DNA of 64,000 nucleotides from Microbacterium foliorum (GTDB lineage: Bacteria > Actinomycetota > Actinomycetes > Actinomycetales > Microbacteriaceae). The position numbers and the translations under genes are program-made. The stretch lies in NCBI RefSeq assembly GCF_006385575.1, contig NZ_CP041040.1:1860001-1924000 (forward strand), given 5' to 3'. The notes under the pieces are model-generated. The model saw nothing but the letters and a program-made list of their open reading frames with translations. It searched no databases and was not told where the DNA came from. Positions 55,378-64,000 of this stretch are shown one piece after another (within the stretch, counting starts at the first letter, position 1; each line of letters opens with the position of its first letter).

Positions 55378-55809
55378 ATGAGCATGAGCGAACTCCCTGA
55401 CACCCTCGCCGAGATCCGCGACGGATTCCTCGAGACCCCCGAGGCGGATCGCCTGCTGCTCCTGCTGGAGTACTCGGACGAGCTGCCCGCAGTCTCCGCA
55501 GAGGTCGCGAACCATCCGGAGATGTACGAACGCGTCGCGGAGTGCCAGTCCCCCGTCTACATCTACGTCGAGGTGAACGACGACGTGGTCACCATGCACG
55601 CGACGGCTCCGCCGGAGGCTCCGACCACGCGCGGATTCGCGAGCATCCTCGTGCAGGGCATCACCGGCCTCACCGCCGACCAGGTCCTGGCGATCCCCGA
55701 CGACTACCCCCAGTCGATCGGGCTCACCAGAGCCGTGTCGCCCCTGCGGATCGGCGGAATGACCGGAATGCTCATGCGCGCCAAGAACCAGGTCAGGCAG
55801 AAGCGCTGA
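55378..55809 (+). CDS. sufE: SufE-family sulfur acceptor protein
   Basis: 143 residues with LLEYSDELPAV and the Cys of ERVAECQSPVYIYVEV, matching the persulfide-carrying Cys of SufE. SufE accepts sulfur from SufS cysteine desulfurase for Fe-S cluster assembly. The ATG at 55378 has GGAAGG 9 bases upstream; ATGs at 55369 and 55384 are alternatives. The 3' end overlaps the opposite hydrolase by 17 bases. Confidence 0.9.
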   Translation: MSMSELPDTLAEIRDGFLETPEADRLLLLLEYSDELPAVSAEVANHPEMYERVAECQSPVYIYVEVNDDVVTMHATAPPEAPTTRGFASILVQGITGLTADQVLAIPDDYPQSIGLTRAVSPLRIGGMTGMLMRAKNQVRQKR

Positions 55810-56947
55810 AGCCCTGGGCGGCGAGCCATCCTGTGATGGCGTCGCTCCACCCGGTCTGGTCGTAATTCCAGATCTTCGTGTGCCGCGCGCCGGAGAACGC
55901 TGGCATGGTGACGAGATCCGGGCGGGCCTCCTGCAGCGCGTGCGAAGCGTCGGCCGGCACGAATCCGTCGTCGTCGCTGTGCAGGATGAGCACGGGCACC
56001 TTGAGCTCTTCGGCTCGCGCGACCATGTCGAGGCTGTCGAACGGGATCGCGTTCTCCGCGCCGCTGAGCCGCGCCGTGAACGGAACGGACAGCGCGCCCA
56101 TCGCCAGATCAGGCAGCGGCGCGCGCATTCCCGCCGCCCGCGCCTGGAAGCGCAGCACGCTGCGCCAGTCGATCACGGGCGACTCGAGGATCAATCCGGC
56201 GATGCGGTCGCGGTTGCCCGAGTTCAGGGCGGTCTGCATCGCGACGGCACCACCCATCGACCACCCCATCAGGATCACGCGCTCTGCCCCGTGGCGCAGG
56301 GCGAAAGACACTGCGGCGTCCACATCACGCCACTCTGAGGCCCCCAGCGCGTAGGCACCGCCTCTGCTGCGCGGGGCCTCGCCGTCGTTCCGGTAGGACA
56401 CGACGAGGTTCGGGAAGCCGGCCGCATGCAGCACCGGGACTGCTCGGAGGCACTCGGCACGGGTGACGCCACGACCGTGCACCTGTATCACCCACGTCGA
56501 CGACTCGCCGGGGAAGAGCCATGCCGGGCACGGCCCCGCCGGCGATCCGATGAGCACGTTCTGCCACGGCAGATGGAGCTCACTGGGTGTGGAGTAGTAC
56601 CAGCCGCTGAACGCCGCAGTCCTGTCGACGCGAGCGCCGGGCTCGATCTGCGTGAGCAGCTTGCGCCGCACGGTCGTCGAGTCAGCGCTGAGCACAGCAC
56701 CGAGCTTCACGTACCCGTAGGTGCCGGAGGTGAAGAGACCGTATCGCCCCGGCAGCTCGGTGTCTCGTGTCCGCGTGAGCTCGATCGTCTGCGCACCGGT
56801 GTCGACAGCGAGGATCTCGACGTCGGCCGGCCGTTTCTTCGGAATCACGACCCGGCGGGCCACGCTGAAGACGAGCAGGGCCAGCGCCGTCCCGAGAGCG
56901 AGCAGTGCAGGGACAAGGAGCGCAACGGCGTGCCTGAGACTCTTCAT
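55793..56947 (-). CDS. Membrane-anchored alpha/beta hydrolase
   Basis: 384 residues: a single N-terminal span (ALLVPALLALGTALALLVFSVA) followed by an extracytoplasmic alpha/beta-hydrolase domain. The nucleophile elbow is GWSMGG, the acid is near LILHSDDDGFVPA, and the histidine lies in SGARHTKIWN. Substrate unknown. Convergent with sufE. Confidence 0.85.
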   Translation of the reverse strand: MKSLRHAVALLVPALLALGTALALLVFSVARRVVIPKKRPADVEILAVDTGAQTIELTRTRDTELPGRYGLFTSGTYGYVKLGAVLSADSTTVRRKLLTQIEPGARVDRTAAFSGWYYSTPSELHLPWQNVLIGSPAGPCPAWLFPGESSTWVIQVHGRGVTRAECLRAVPVLHAAGFPNLVVSYRNDGEAPRSRGGAYALGASEWRDVDAAVSFALRHGAERVILMGWSMGGAVAMQTALNSGNRDRIAGLILESPVIDWRSVLRFQARAAGMRAPLPDLAMGALSVPFTARLSGAENAIPFDSLDMVARAEELKVPVLILHSDDDGFVPADASHALQEARPDLVTMPAFSGARHTKIWNYDQTGWSDAITGWLAAQGFSASA

Positions 56948-56972
56948 CGCTTCCTGACTCTAGCCTGTTGCC

Positions 56973-57554
56973 GTGACCGCTCACCCCGATGCCGGGACGA
57001 TCTTCGACGCCGCCGTGGCCGAACTGCGCGATATCGCCTTCCGCGCAGACATCACCATCCGCGAGATACCCACGCCGCAAGGCCTCGCTCCGCACGCCCT
57101 CGCGCTCGCCGCCGATGTCCGCCCGGACGACGGCGGAGAGTCCGCATACGGCACCGGACGCTTCGTGCTGCTGCATGACCCGGACAATCCGGCGGCGTGG
57201 GACGGCGACTGGCGCATCGTGATCTTCGCCCAGGCGCCGCTGGAGACGGAGATCGGCACCGATCCCCTGCTCGCTGACGTCACCTGGTCGTGGCTCGTCG
57301 ACGCGCTCGACTCCAGAGGCGCCGGCTATCACTCCGCGTCCGGCACGTCGACCAAGACGCTGTCGAAGGGGTTCGGTGGCCTCGCGGCCGAAGGGGACGG
57401 CGCCCAGATAGAGTTGAGGGCGTCCTGGACACCCGAGGGCCCCTTCACACCCCATGTCGAGGCCTGGGTCGAACTGGTCGGGATGCTGGCGGGTCTTCCG
57501 CCGGGTTCCGAGGGCATCGCCGTTATCGGCGCGCGAAAGGCAGCACGTGACTGA
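56973..57554 (+). CDS. DUF3000 protein
   Basis: 193 residues, GTG start. Matches the actinobacterial DUF3000 pattern: 'FDAAVAELRDIAFRADITIREIPTPQGLAPHALALAADV', 'GRFVLLHDPDNPAAWDGDWRIVIFAQAPLETEIGTDPLLADVTWSWL'. It is almost always directly before ribonuclease D, as here (8-base overlap). Function unknown. Confidence 0.9.
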   Translation: MTAHPDAGTIFDAAVAELRDIAFRADITIREIPTPQGLAPHALALAADVRPDDGGESAYGTGRFVLLHDPDNPAAWDGDWRIVIFAQAPLETEIGTDPLLADVTWSWLVDALDSRGAGYHSASGTSTKTLSKGFGGLAAEGDGAQIELRASWTPEGPFTPHVEAWVELVGMLAGLPPGSEGIAVIGARKAARD

Positions 57555-58740
57555 GTACTCCGTGATCTCCGACGTCTCGGAGTTCCATGCGGCATGCGCC
57601 GCACTGGCCGCAGGCACAGGTCCTGTCGCCGTCGACGTCGAGAGGGCATCCGGATTCCGCTACTCCCAGCGGGCGTATCTCGTGCAGGTCTTCCGCCGGG
57701 ACGCGGGCGTCTTCCTCTTCGACCCTCCCCCGCTCGGCGACTTCAGCCCGCTGCAAGAGGCGATCGGCGATGTGCTCTGGGTCTTCCACGCAGCCAGCCA
57801 GGACCTCCCGTCGCTCCGCGAACTCGATCTGCTGCCTCACGAGATCTTCGACACCGAGCTCGCATCACGTCTGCTGGGTCACGAGCGCGTCGGTCTTGCT
57901 GCGGTCGTGGAGAACACGCTCGGCATCACCCTCAAGAAGGAGCATTCGGCGGCGGACTGGTCGACCAGACCGCTCCCTGCTGCCTGGCTCGAGTACGCGG
58001 CGCTCGACGTGCTGCATCTCATCGACGTCTACGAGGCGCTGAAGGCGGAGCTCGAGGAGCAGGGCAAGACCGAGTATGCGGCCGAGGAGTTCGCCGCCAC
58101 GCTCACCCGGCTTCCCAAGCCTCCTCGCGAAGACCCCTGGCGTCGTCTGAGCGGCCTCCACCAGGTGCGCGGTGCCCGGAACCTGGCCGTCGCGCGCTCA
58201 CTGTGGCAGGCCCGCGAGGCCTTCGCGCAGGATCAGGATGTCTCTCCGGGGCGTCTGGTGCCGGATCGCTCGCTGATCGCTGCGGTGCTCGCGAACCCGC
58301 AGAGCAAGCAGGCGCTCGCGGGCATCAAGGACTTCCAAGGTCGAGCGAGCCGCACGCAGCTCGATCGCTGGTGGCAGGCCATGGTCGACGGCCGCGCGAC
58401 AGAGGAGCTGCCGCGCGAGCGGGTTCCGAGCGACACGCTGCCTCCGCCGCGGGCGTGGTCCGACCGCAATCCCGAGGCCGACGCTCGCCTCAAGGCCGCC
58501 CGCCCCGTCGTCGAGGCAACGGCTGAAGAGCTCGGGATGCCCACGGAGAACCTGCTCACCCCCGATCACCTCCGCCGGGTGGCGTGGGATGTACCGGGAA
58601 CGACGCCAGAAGCCATCGGAGAAGCACTGGCGGAACTCGGTGCGCGCCCGTGGCAGATTGCACAGACCGCACAGAAGATCGCCGACGCCTTTGTAGAAGC
58701 CGCGCAAACCCCCGACGAGCCCCCGTCGGACGCTTCGTAG
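57547..58740 (+). CDS. rnd: Ribonuclease D-like 3'-5' exonuclease with HRDC domain
   Basis: 397 residues, GTG start overlapping DUF3000. DEDD exonuclease motifs: VAVDVERASGF (D and E), 'VFHAASQDLPSL' (D) and 'EYAALDVLHLIDVY' (D with Y). An HRDC domain is near residues 210-290 ('LVPDRSLIAAVLANPQSKQALAGI'). It trims stable RNA 3' ends. Confidence 0.93.
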   Translation: MTEYSVISDVSEFHAACAALAAGTGPVAVDVERASGFRYSQRAYLVQVFRRDAGVFLFDPPPLGDFSPLQEAIGDVLWVFHAASQDLPSLRELDLLPHEIFDTELASRLLGHERVGLAAVVENTLGITLKKEHSAADWSTRPLPAAWLEYAALDVLHLIDVYEALKAELEEQGKTEYAAEEFAATLTRLPKPPREDPWRRLSGLHQVRGARNLAVARSLWQAREAFAQDQDVSPGRLVPDRSLIAAVLANPQSKQALAGIKDFQGRASRTQLDRWWQAMVDGRATEELPRERVPSDTLPPPRAWSDRNPEADARLKAARPVVEATAEELGMPTENLLTPDHLRRVAWDVPGTTPEAIGEALAELGARPWQIAQTAQKIADAFVEAAQTPDEPPSDAS

Positions 58741-58813
58741 GTTCGATCCAACCGATTCCTCCGTGTTTCCGGCCCTCCATAGACTGAGGCCACCGCACAA
58801 ACTTGGAGGCAGA

Positions 58814-60019
58814 GTGGCCGAAATATCGGACGTCTTCTTCGTCGATGGAGTGCGCACCCCCTTCGGGCGCGCCGGCGAAAAAGGCATGTACTGGAACACC
58901 CGCGCTGATGACCTCGCCGTCAAGGCGACCATCGGCCTCATGGAGCGGAACGCAGCCGTGCCGGCTGACCGCATCGACGACGTCGCCATCGCCGCGACCA
59001 GCCAGACCGGAGACCAGGGACTGACCCTCGGCCGCTCCGTGGCGATCCTCGCAGGGCTTCCGCAGACGGTGCCCGGACTCGCCGTCGAGCGCATGTGCGC
59101 CGGCGCGATGACCAGCGTCACGACCATGGGCGCGTCGATCGGCGTCGGCATGTACGACTTCGCTCTCGCCGGCGGTGTCGAGCACATGGGCCACCACCCG
59201 ATCGGCGGCAACGCCGACCCCAACCCTCGCTTCGTCTCGGAGCGCATGGTCGACCCCGGTGCTCTCAACATGGGTGTCACGGCCGAGCGCATCTTCGACC
59301 GCTTCCCGCACCTCACCAAGGAGCGCTCCGACCGGTTCGGCATGCTCAGCCAGCACAAGGTGCAGGCGGCATACGACGCTGGAAAGATCCAGCCCGACCT
59401 CGTGTCGGTCGCGACCAAGGGCGCCGACGGCGCCTGGGGCCTCGCCACCGAAGATGAGGGGCGTCGTCCGCAGACCACGATGGAAGACCTCGCCGCGCTG
59501 AAGACACCCTTCCGTCCGCACGGTCGTGTGACGGCGGGGACCTCGTCGCCGCTGACCGACGGCGCGACGATGTCACTGCTCGCCGGGGGCGGAGCCGTGA
59601 AGGAGTTCGGCCTCGCGCCGAAGATGCGCATGGTGTCCTTCGCCTTCGCAGGTGTGCAGCCCGAGATCATGGGCATCGGTCCGATCCCGTCGACCGAGAA
59701 GGCCCTGAAGAAGGCCGGACTGACGATCGCCGACATCGGACTGTTCGAGCTGAACGAGGCCTTCGCGATCCAGGTCATCTCCCTGCTCGACCACTTCGGC
59801 ATCGCCGACGACGACCCCCGCGTCAACCAATGGGGCGGCGCCATCGCCCTCGGCCACCCCCTCGCGGCATCCGGCGTGCGTCTGATGATCCAGCTCGCGG
59901 CGCAGTTCGCCGAGCGCCCCGACGTGCGCTACGGCCTGACGGCCATGTGCGTCGGTCTCGGACAGGGCGGCTCGGTCATCTGGGAGAACCCGCACTACGA
60001 CGGCAAGAAGAGGAAGTAA
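58814..60019 (+). CDS. fadA: Acetyl-CoA C-acyltransferase (thiolase)
   Basis: 401-residue thiolase for the last beta-oxidation step. Nucleophilic Cys95 in ERMCAGAMTS, 'NEAFAIQVI', GGAIALGHPLAASG (catalytic His) and CVGLGQGG (second Cys). GTG at 58814 after GGAGGC; it is 5 bases before the fadB gene. Confidence 0.95.
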   Translation: MAEISDVFFVDGVRTPFGRAGEKGMYWNTRADDLAVKATIGLMERNAAVPADRIDDVAIAATSQTGDQGLTLGRSVAILAGLPQTVPGLAVERMCAGAMTSVTTMGASIGVGMYDFALAGGVEHMGHHPIGGNADPNPRFVSERMVDPGALNMGVTAERIFDRFPHLTKERSDRFGMLSQHKVQAAYDAGKIQPDLVSVATKGADGAWGLATEDEGRRPQTTMEDLAALKTPFRPHGRVTAGTSSPLTDGATMSLLAGGGAVKEFGLAPKMRMVSFAFAGVQPEIMGIGPIPSTEKALKKAGLTIADIGLFELNEAFAIQVISLLDHFGIADDDPRVNQWGGAIALGHPLAASGVRLMIQLAAQFAERPDVRYGLTAMCVGLGQGGSVIWENPHYDGKKRK

Positions 60020-60024
60020 GCCCG

Positions 60025-62184
60025 ATGGCCCACTCGATTTCCGAGCAGTACGCGAACGTCGACTTCTCCCCCATCCAGGCTCTCACCGACGGCGAGGTGA
60101 TCACGCAGTCCCCCGTGCGCGACATCCGTCTCGCATCCGGCAAGGTGCTCGCGCTGATCACCCTCGACAACGGACGCGACCACACGCGCCCGAACACCTT
60201 GGGCCCCGCCACGCTCACCGCCCTCGGCGAGACGCTCGACGGACTCGCCGCACGCGCGGCGGCCGGAGAGATCCAGGCCGTCGGCATCACCGGCAAGCAG
60301 TACATCCTCGCCGCCGGCGCCGACCTCTCCGACATCAGCAAGGTCGGCTCGCGTGACAACGCCCGACTGATCGCGCAGCTCGGGCACAAGGTGCTCGGCA
60401 AGCTGGGTGAGCTCGGCGTGCCGTCGTTCGCCTTCGTCAACGGCCTCGCGCTCGGCGGCGGTCTCGAGATCGCGCTGAACTCCAGCTACCGCACGGTCGA
60501 CGCGTCCGCAGCCGCGATCGCGCTCCCCGAGGTCTTCCTCGGGATCATCCCCGGATGGGGCGGGGCCTACCTGCTGCCCAACCTGATCGGAATCGAGAAC
60601 GCCCTCGAGGTCGTCATCTCGAACCCGCTCAAGCAGAACCGGATGCTGAAGCCGCAGCAGGCCTTCGATCTGGGCATCGTCGACGCGATCTTCCCCGCGG
60701 CCAACTACCTCGAGAACTCGCTCGCCTGGGCGGACGCCGTCCTCGGGGGCAAGAAGGTCGAGCGCAAGAACGAGCCGGGCAAGATCGAGCGTCTCACCAA
60801 GTGGCCGATCGCAATCAAGATGGCCCGCGGCATGCTCGAGTCGAAGATCGGCACTGTTCCGAAGTCTCCGTACGCCGCTCTCGACCTGCTCGACAAGGCG
60901 AAGAGCGGAACGAAGGCCGAGGGGTTCGCCCGCGAAGACGAGGCGCTCGCCGATCTCGTCACGGGTGATCAGTTCGCTGCCTCGATGTACGCCTTCGATC
61001 TCGTGCAGAAGCGCGCGAAGCGCCCGGTCGGAGCCCCCGACAAGGCGCTGGCCAAGAAGGTCACCAAGGTCGGCATCATCGGCGCCGGCCTCATGGCCAG
61101 CCAGTTCGCGCTGCTGTTCGTGCGCAAGCTGCAGGTGCCCGTGCTGATCACCGACCTCGACCAGGCGCGCGTCGACAAGGGCGTCGCCTACATCCATGAG
61201 GAGATCGGCAAGCTCGAGGCGAAGGGCCGCCTCGACGCGGACTCCGCCAACAAGCTCCGAGCACTCGTGACCGGCACCACGGACAAGAGCCTCTACGCCG
61301 ACTGCGACTTCGTCATCGAGGCCGTCTTCGAAGAGGTCGGAGTCAAGCAGCAGGTGTTCGGCGAGATCGAGAAGGTCATCGCCGAAGACGCGATCCTCGC
61401 GACGAACACCTCGTCGCTGTCTGTCGAGGAGATCGGTGCGAAGCTCGCTCACCCCGAGCGTCTCGTCGGGTTCCACTTCTTCAACCCGGTAGCGGTCATG
61501 CCGCTGATCGAGATCGTGAAGACGCCCGGCACCTCCGAGGCCGCTCTCTCGACAGCCTTCGTGGTCGCCAAGAACCTCGGCAAGAACGCGGTGCTCACCG
61601 CCGACGCACCGGGCTTCGTCGTGAACCGTCTGCTCGCGAAGGTCATGGGCGAAGCAGCGCGTGCCGTCTACGAGGGCACGCCGATCACGGATGTCGAGAA
61701 GGCCTTCGCACCGCTCGGCCTGCCGATGGGTCCCTTCCAGCTGATCGACCTGGTCGGATGGAAGGTCGCCGCTCACGTGCAGGACACGATGGCGCATGCG
61801 TTCCCCGACCGCTTCTATGCGAACGAGAACTTCCACGCTCTCGCTGAGCTCGATGCGGTCGTCGAGAAGGACAAGGGCGGTCGCGTCACCGGCTGGACGA
61901 AGCAGGCCGAGAAGCTGCTGAAGCCGGCCGTCGGCAAGACGCCGGCATCGGCGGAGACGATCCTGAAGCGCGTGCAGGACGGCCTCGCGAGCGAGATCAA
62001 GCTGATGCTCGACGAGGGCGTCGTGCCCGAGGTCGAAGACATCGATCTGTGCCTGATCCTCGGCGCGGGCTGGCCGTTCATCGATGGCGGCGCATCGCCG
62101 TACCTCGACCGAGAGGGCGCGTCGCAGCGGGCCTTCGGTGGCGATTTCCACACCCCGCAGATCCGCGGCATCGAGAACCGCTGA
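60025..62184 (+). CDS. fadB: Multifunctional fatty-acid oxidation protein (enoyl-CoA hydratase / 3-hydroxyacyl-CoA dehydrogenase)
   Basis: 719-residue fusion. The N-terminal crotonase part has the oxyanion segments 'ITGKQYILAAGADLSDI' and NGLALGGGLEIALNSSYRT and the EVFLGIIPGWGGAYLLP helix; the C-terminal part is the NAD-binding dehydrogenase (VGIIGAGLMASQFALLFV; FFNPVAVMPLIEIVKT; APGFVVNRLLAKVMGEAARAVYEG). Works with the thiolase upstream in beta-oxidation. Confidence 0.95.
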   Translation: MAHSISEQYANVDFSPIQALTDGEVITQSPVRDIRLASGKVLALITLDNGRDHTRPNTLGPATLTALGETLDGLAARAAAGEIQAVGITGKQYILAAGADLSDISKVGSRDNARLIAQLGHKVLGKLGELGVPSFAFVNGLALGGGLEIALNSSYRTVDASAAAIALPEVFLGIIPGWGGAYLLPNLIGIENALEVVISNPLKQNRMLKPQQAFDLGIVDAIFPAANYLENSLAWADAVLGGKKVERKNEPGKIERLTKWPIAIKMARGMLESKIGTVPKSPYAALDLLDKAKSGTKAEGFAREDEALADLVTGDQFAASMYAFDLVQKRAKRPVGAPDKALAKKVTKVGIIGAGLMASQFALLFVRKLQVPVLITDLDQARVDKGVAYIHEEIGKLEAKGRLDADSANKLRALVTGTTDKSLYADCDFVIEAVFEEVGVKQQVFGEIEKVIAEDAILATNTSSLSVEEIGAKLAHPERLVGFHFFNPVAVMPLIEIVKTPGTSEAALSTAFVVAKNLGKNAVLTADAPGFVVNRLLAKVMGEAARAVYEGTPITDVEKAFAPLGLPMGPFQLIDLVGWKVAAHVQDTMAHAFPDRFYANENFHALAELDAVVEKDKGGRVTGWTKQAEKLLKPAVGKTPASAETILKRVQDGLASEIKLMLDEGVVPEVEDIDLCLILGAGWPFIDGGASPYLDREGASQRAFGGDFHTPQIRGIENR

Positions 62185-62192
62185 TCTGAACA

Positions 62193-62229
62193 TCGGAGGG
62201 GGGTCGCCGTGCGGCGGCCCCCCTCCGTC
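62193..62229 (+). terminator. Terminator after fadB
   Basis: CGGAGGGGGG pairs with CCCCCCTCCG, with an inner TCGCC/GGCGG-type extension, giving a long GC stem (62194-62227). It lies 10 bases after fadB and directly before the convergent GMC gene. Confidence 0.8.
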
Positions 62230-62233
62230 GTGT

Positions 62234-63886
62234 CTACAGTGTCGGGCGCTCGTCGACCTCGCCGCAGCGTGGCCAGTGCGAGAGCGCTCGCTCAGCGAGC
62301 GCGGTGATCGTCAGCGACGGGTTCACCCCGGGGTTGGCCGGCACAGCGGCGCCATCGACCACGTGCAGTCCCGGATGCCCCCACACACGATGGTAGAGAT
62401 CGACCACGCCGGTCTCGGGGGTGGATGAGATGACGGCACCGCCGAGGAAATGAGCAGTCAGCGGGATGCCGAAGACCTCGGGCCATGATCCCCTGGCCGC
62501 CGCCGGGACGCCACCCTCCTTCTCGACCCTCGCCGCGATCGTCGCGGCCGCGCGGTGCGCCTGCGGCAGGTGGCTCGGGTTCGGCTCGCCGTGCCCCTGC
62601 CTGCTCGTCATCACCAGCCGCCCGAGACGCCGACGCAGCGACAGCGTGAGCGAGTTGTCGGCGGTCTGCATCACGAGCGCGATGATGCCGCGTTCGCTCC
62701 AGCGTCGGAGCGACCCCAGACGCAGCTGACGGATCGGCGCACGCACGAGCTGACCCATCAGGCTCGCCAGTCTCCGTCCGAGACCCCAGTCGCCTGGCAC
62801 CATGACCGACGCGAGCGCACCCATGAGATTCGATCCGGGCCCGTACCGCACATTCTCGACGTGCGTGTTCGCGTCGATGTGGAACGACGTGGTGATCGCG
62901 ACTCCTCGGGCGAGTTCGAGAGAGACAGGAACCGCGACGGCCACGGCGCCGTCGAGAGCCTCCGAGTTGGTTCTGGTCAGGCGGCCGACAGCATCGGACA
63001 CTCGAGGAAGCGCCCCGGCGCGTCTCATCCGATGCAGCAGCTGCTGCGTACCCCACGTCCCGGCGGCAAGCACCACCTGGCGGGCGCGGACGGTGCGACG
63101 GTCGCGACGGAACCATGCCCCGCTCCGCTCCGTCGTCACCGCGAAGCCACCGCCGGCAAGTTCGCGCACCTCAGTCACGGTGCGCAGCGCTTCTATCACG
63201 GCGCCGCGCTTCTCGGCCAGGGGAAGATAGTTCTTCATCAGTGTGTTCTTGGCGCCGACGCGGCATCCGACCATGCAGTTTCCGCAGAGCGTGCAGCCTG
63301 TGCGGTCAGGGCCCTCCCCACCGAAGAAGGGGTCGGGTGTGCGCTCGCCGGGCTTGCCGAACCAGACCCCGACCGGTGCGTGCCGGAACGTGCTGCCCAC
63401 TCCGAGGTCGTCGGCTGCGCCTGCCATGATGCGCTCGACGGGGCCGGTGTGCGGATAGCGTTCGACCACTCCGAGCATCCGCTTCGCCGTCGCATAGTGC
63501 GGCGCGAGTTCGGTCTCCCAATCTGCGAGAGCACTCCACTGCGGGTCATCGAAGAACGCGCCGCTGGGCTGATACAGCGTATTGGCGTAGTTGAGAGAGC
63601 CCCCGCCCACCCCTGCTCCCGCGAGGATCATGACGTGCGGCAGCCGATGGATGCGCTGGATGCCGAAACAGCCGAGCTTCGGTGCCCACAGATAGCGGCG
63701 TATGTTCCAGTTGGTCTTCGGGAAGTCCGCGTCCTCGAAGCGACGACCGGCCTCGTACACACGGACGCGATAGCCCTTCTCCACCAGACGCAACGCGGCC
63801 ACCGAGCCGCCGAACCCCGAGCCGATGATGACGACATCCTCGTCGAACGCACGACTGTGCTGGCGATCGCGCGAGGCGTCGCTCAT
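62234..63886 (-). CDS. GMC-family oxidoreductase (cholesterol oxidase-like)
   Basis: 550 residues. The N-terminal FAD site is VVIIGSGFGGSVAALRLVEKG with the downstream 'GGGSLNYANTLYQP' GMC segment; 'GCTLCGNCMVGCRVGAKNTL' is the Cys-rich insertion common to ChoD-type members. The C-terminus has 'VVDGAAVPANPGVNPSLTITALAERA'. It oxidises sterols or other alcohols; the substrate is unknown. ATG at 63886 follows a strong AGGAGGT site and overlaps the preceding stop as ATGA. Confidence 0.9.
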   Translation of the reverse strand: MSDASRDRQHSRAFDEDVVIIGSGFGGSVAALRLVEKGYRVRVYEAGRRFEDADFPKTNWNIRRYLWAPKLGCFGIQRIHRLPHVMILAGAGVGGGSLNYANTLYQPSGAFFDDPQWSALADWETELAPHYATAKRMLGVVERYPHTGPVERIMAGAADDLGVGSTFRHAPVGVWFGKPGERTPDPFFGGEGPDRTGCTLCGNCMVGCRVGAKNTLMKNYLPLAEKRGAVIEALRTVTEVRELAGGGFAVTTERSGAWFRRDRRTVRARQVVLAAGTWGTQQLLHRMRRAGALPRVSDAVGRLTRTNSEALDGAVAVAVPVSLELARGVAITTSFHIDANTHVENVRYGPGSNLMGALASVMVPGDWGLGRRLASLMGQLVRAPIRQLRLGSLRRWSERGIIALVMQTADNSLTLSLRRRLGRLVMTSRQGHGEPNPSHLPQAHRAAATIAARVEKEGGVPAAARGSWPEVFGIPLTAHFLGGAVISSTPETGVVDLYHRVWGHPGLHVVDGAAVPANPGVNPSLTITALAERALSHWPRCGEVDERPTL

Positions 63887-64000
63887 CGCTGCACCTCCTG
63901 AGCTGCGGGCACGAGGATCGTCAGAGCAGAGCGGCGGATGCCGATGGTGCACTCGTCCTCAGCGATGCGCTCCCCGTCGGCGTAGACAACGAGCCCCGGA
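63883..64000 (-). CDS. Diacylglycerol kinase-family lipid kinase, C-terminal end (runs off the window)
   Basis: The last 39 residues of a gene entering from the window edge: '...PGLVVYADGERIAEDECTIGIRRSALTILVPAAQ' then QEVQR. This matches the usual end of YegS/DgkB-type lipid kinases (YADGE...V...ALRVLVP). Its stop overlaps the GMC start. Confidence 0.65.
   Translation of the reverse strand, partial: PGLVVYADGERIAEDECTIGIRRSALTILVPAAQEVQR

Noticed and set aside
59995..62193. A 732-codon open frame on the minus strand across fadA end and fadB
   Set aside because: It is the antisense shadow of fadB in GC-rich DNA; its translation is rich in Arg/Asp/Leu repeats without domain signatures, while fadB on the plus strand has clear motifs.
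1..64000. CRISPR arrays, insertion sequences, riboswitches of known classes, rRNA genes
   Set aside because: No regularly spaced repeats, transposase genes, or recognisable riboswitch cores were seen while reading the window; this is by eye and not an exhaustive covariance search.

Overview
The window looks like chromosomal DNA of a high-GC actinobacterium, most probably Microbacteriaceae (Microbacterium or a close relative). GTG starts are frequent, genes are packed with ATGA/GTGA overlaps, and the housekeeping blocks follow the actinobacterial order: alaS-ruvX-mltG-aroE-aroC-aroK-aroB-aroQ-efp-nusB, then rel-secF-secD-yajC-ruvB-ruvA-ruvC-yebC, then pdxT-pdxS and HIT-thrS. The genus is inferred from protein resemblance and gene order; no search was run.

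Layout. 1-10,970 is one long minus-strand run from alaS to the 5' end of a SWIM/SNF2 helicase, carrying all five shikimate-pathway steps from dehydroquinate synthase to chorismate synthase except EPSP synthase. 10,971-17,891 holds a small membrane protein, rpsD, rarA, a single-span small protein, a NirB-like oxidoreductase with a HemD-like winged-helix regulator, a DUF349 protein and an orphan AbiEi-like protein. 17,878-26,491 is stringent response (rel), protein export (secDF-yajC), Holliday-junction processing (ruvABC) and yebC. 26,668-33,534 interrupts the usual yebC-pdxT neighbourhood with a PLP-dependent decarboxylase and a Wadjet-like jetABC operon that has no jetD. 33,609-37,413 is vitamin B6 synthesis (pdxS, pdxT), its MocR-type regulator and a pyridoxal kinase. 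37,420-42,824 holds HIT, thrS, small membrane proteins, a photolyase and a lipoprotein. 42,902-43,418 has four tRNA genes (Val-GAC, Cys, Gly on minus, Val-CAC on plus). 43,535-50,252 has a SecD-P1-like membrane protein, then an iron-siderophore uptake locus (AraC regulator, binding protein, SIP flavin reductase, two permeases, ATPase) preceded by DtxR-like boxes. 50,371-53,148 has a GIY-YIG protein, an SPW-repeat protein, a PemK/MazF-like protein and amt. 53,264-64,000 has zapE, a rhodanese, sufE, a hydrolase, DUF3000, ribonuclease D, fadA-fadB, a GMC oxidoreductase and the 3' end of a lipid kinase.

The most interesting items are the nuclease-less jetABC condensin operon with a probably leaderless first gene; a long inverted repeat in the amt leader that would mask the Shine-Dalgarno sequence; the stand-alone NirB-like/HemD-like pair with upstream GlnR-like half-sites; a membrane protein that reuses the SecD P1 head fold; and several small orphan proteins (zinc-ribbon GIY-YIG, AbiEi-like, PemK-like).
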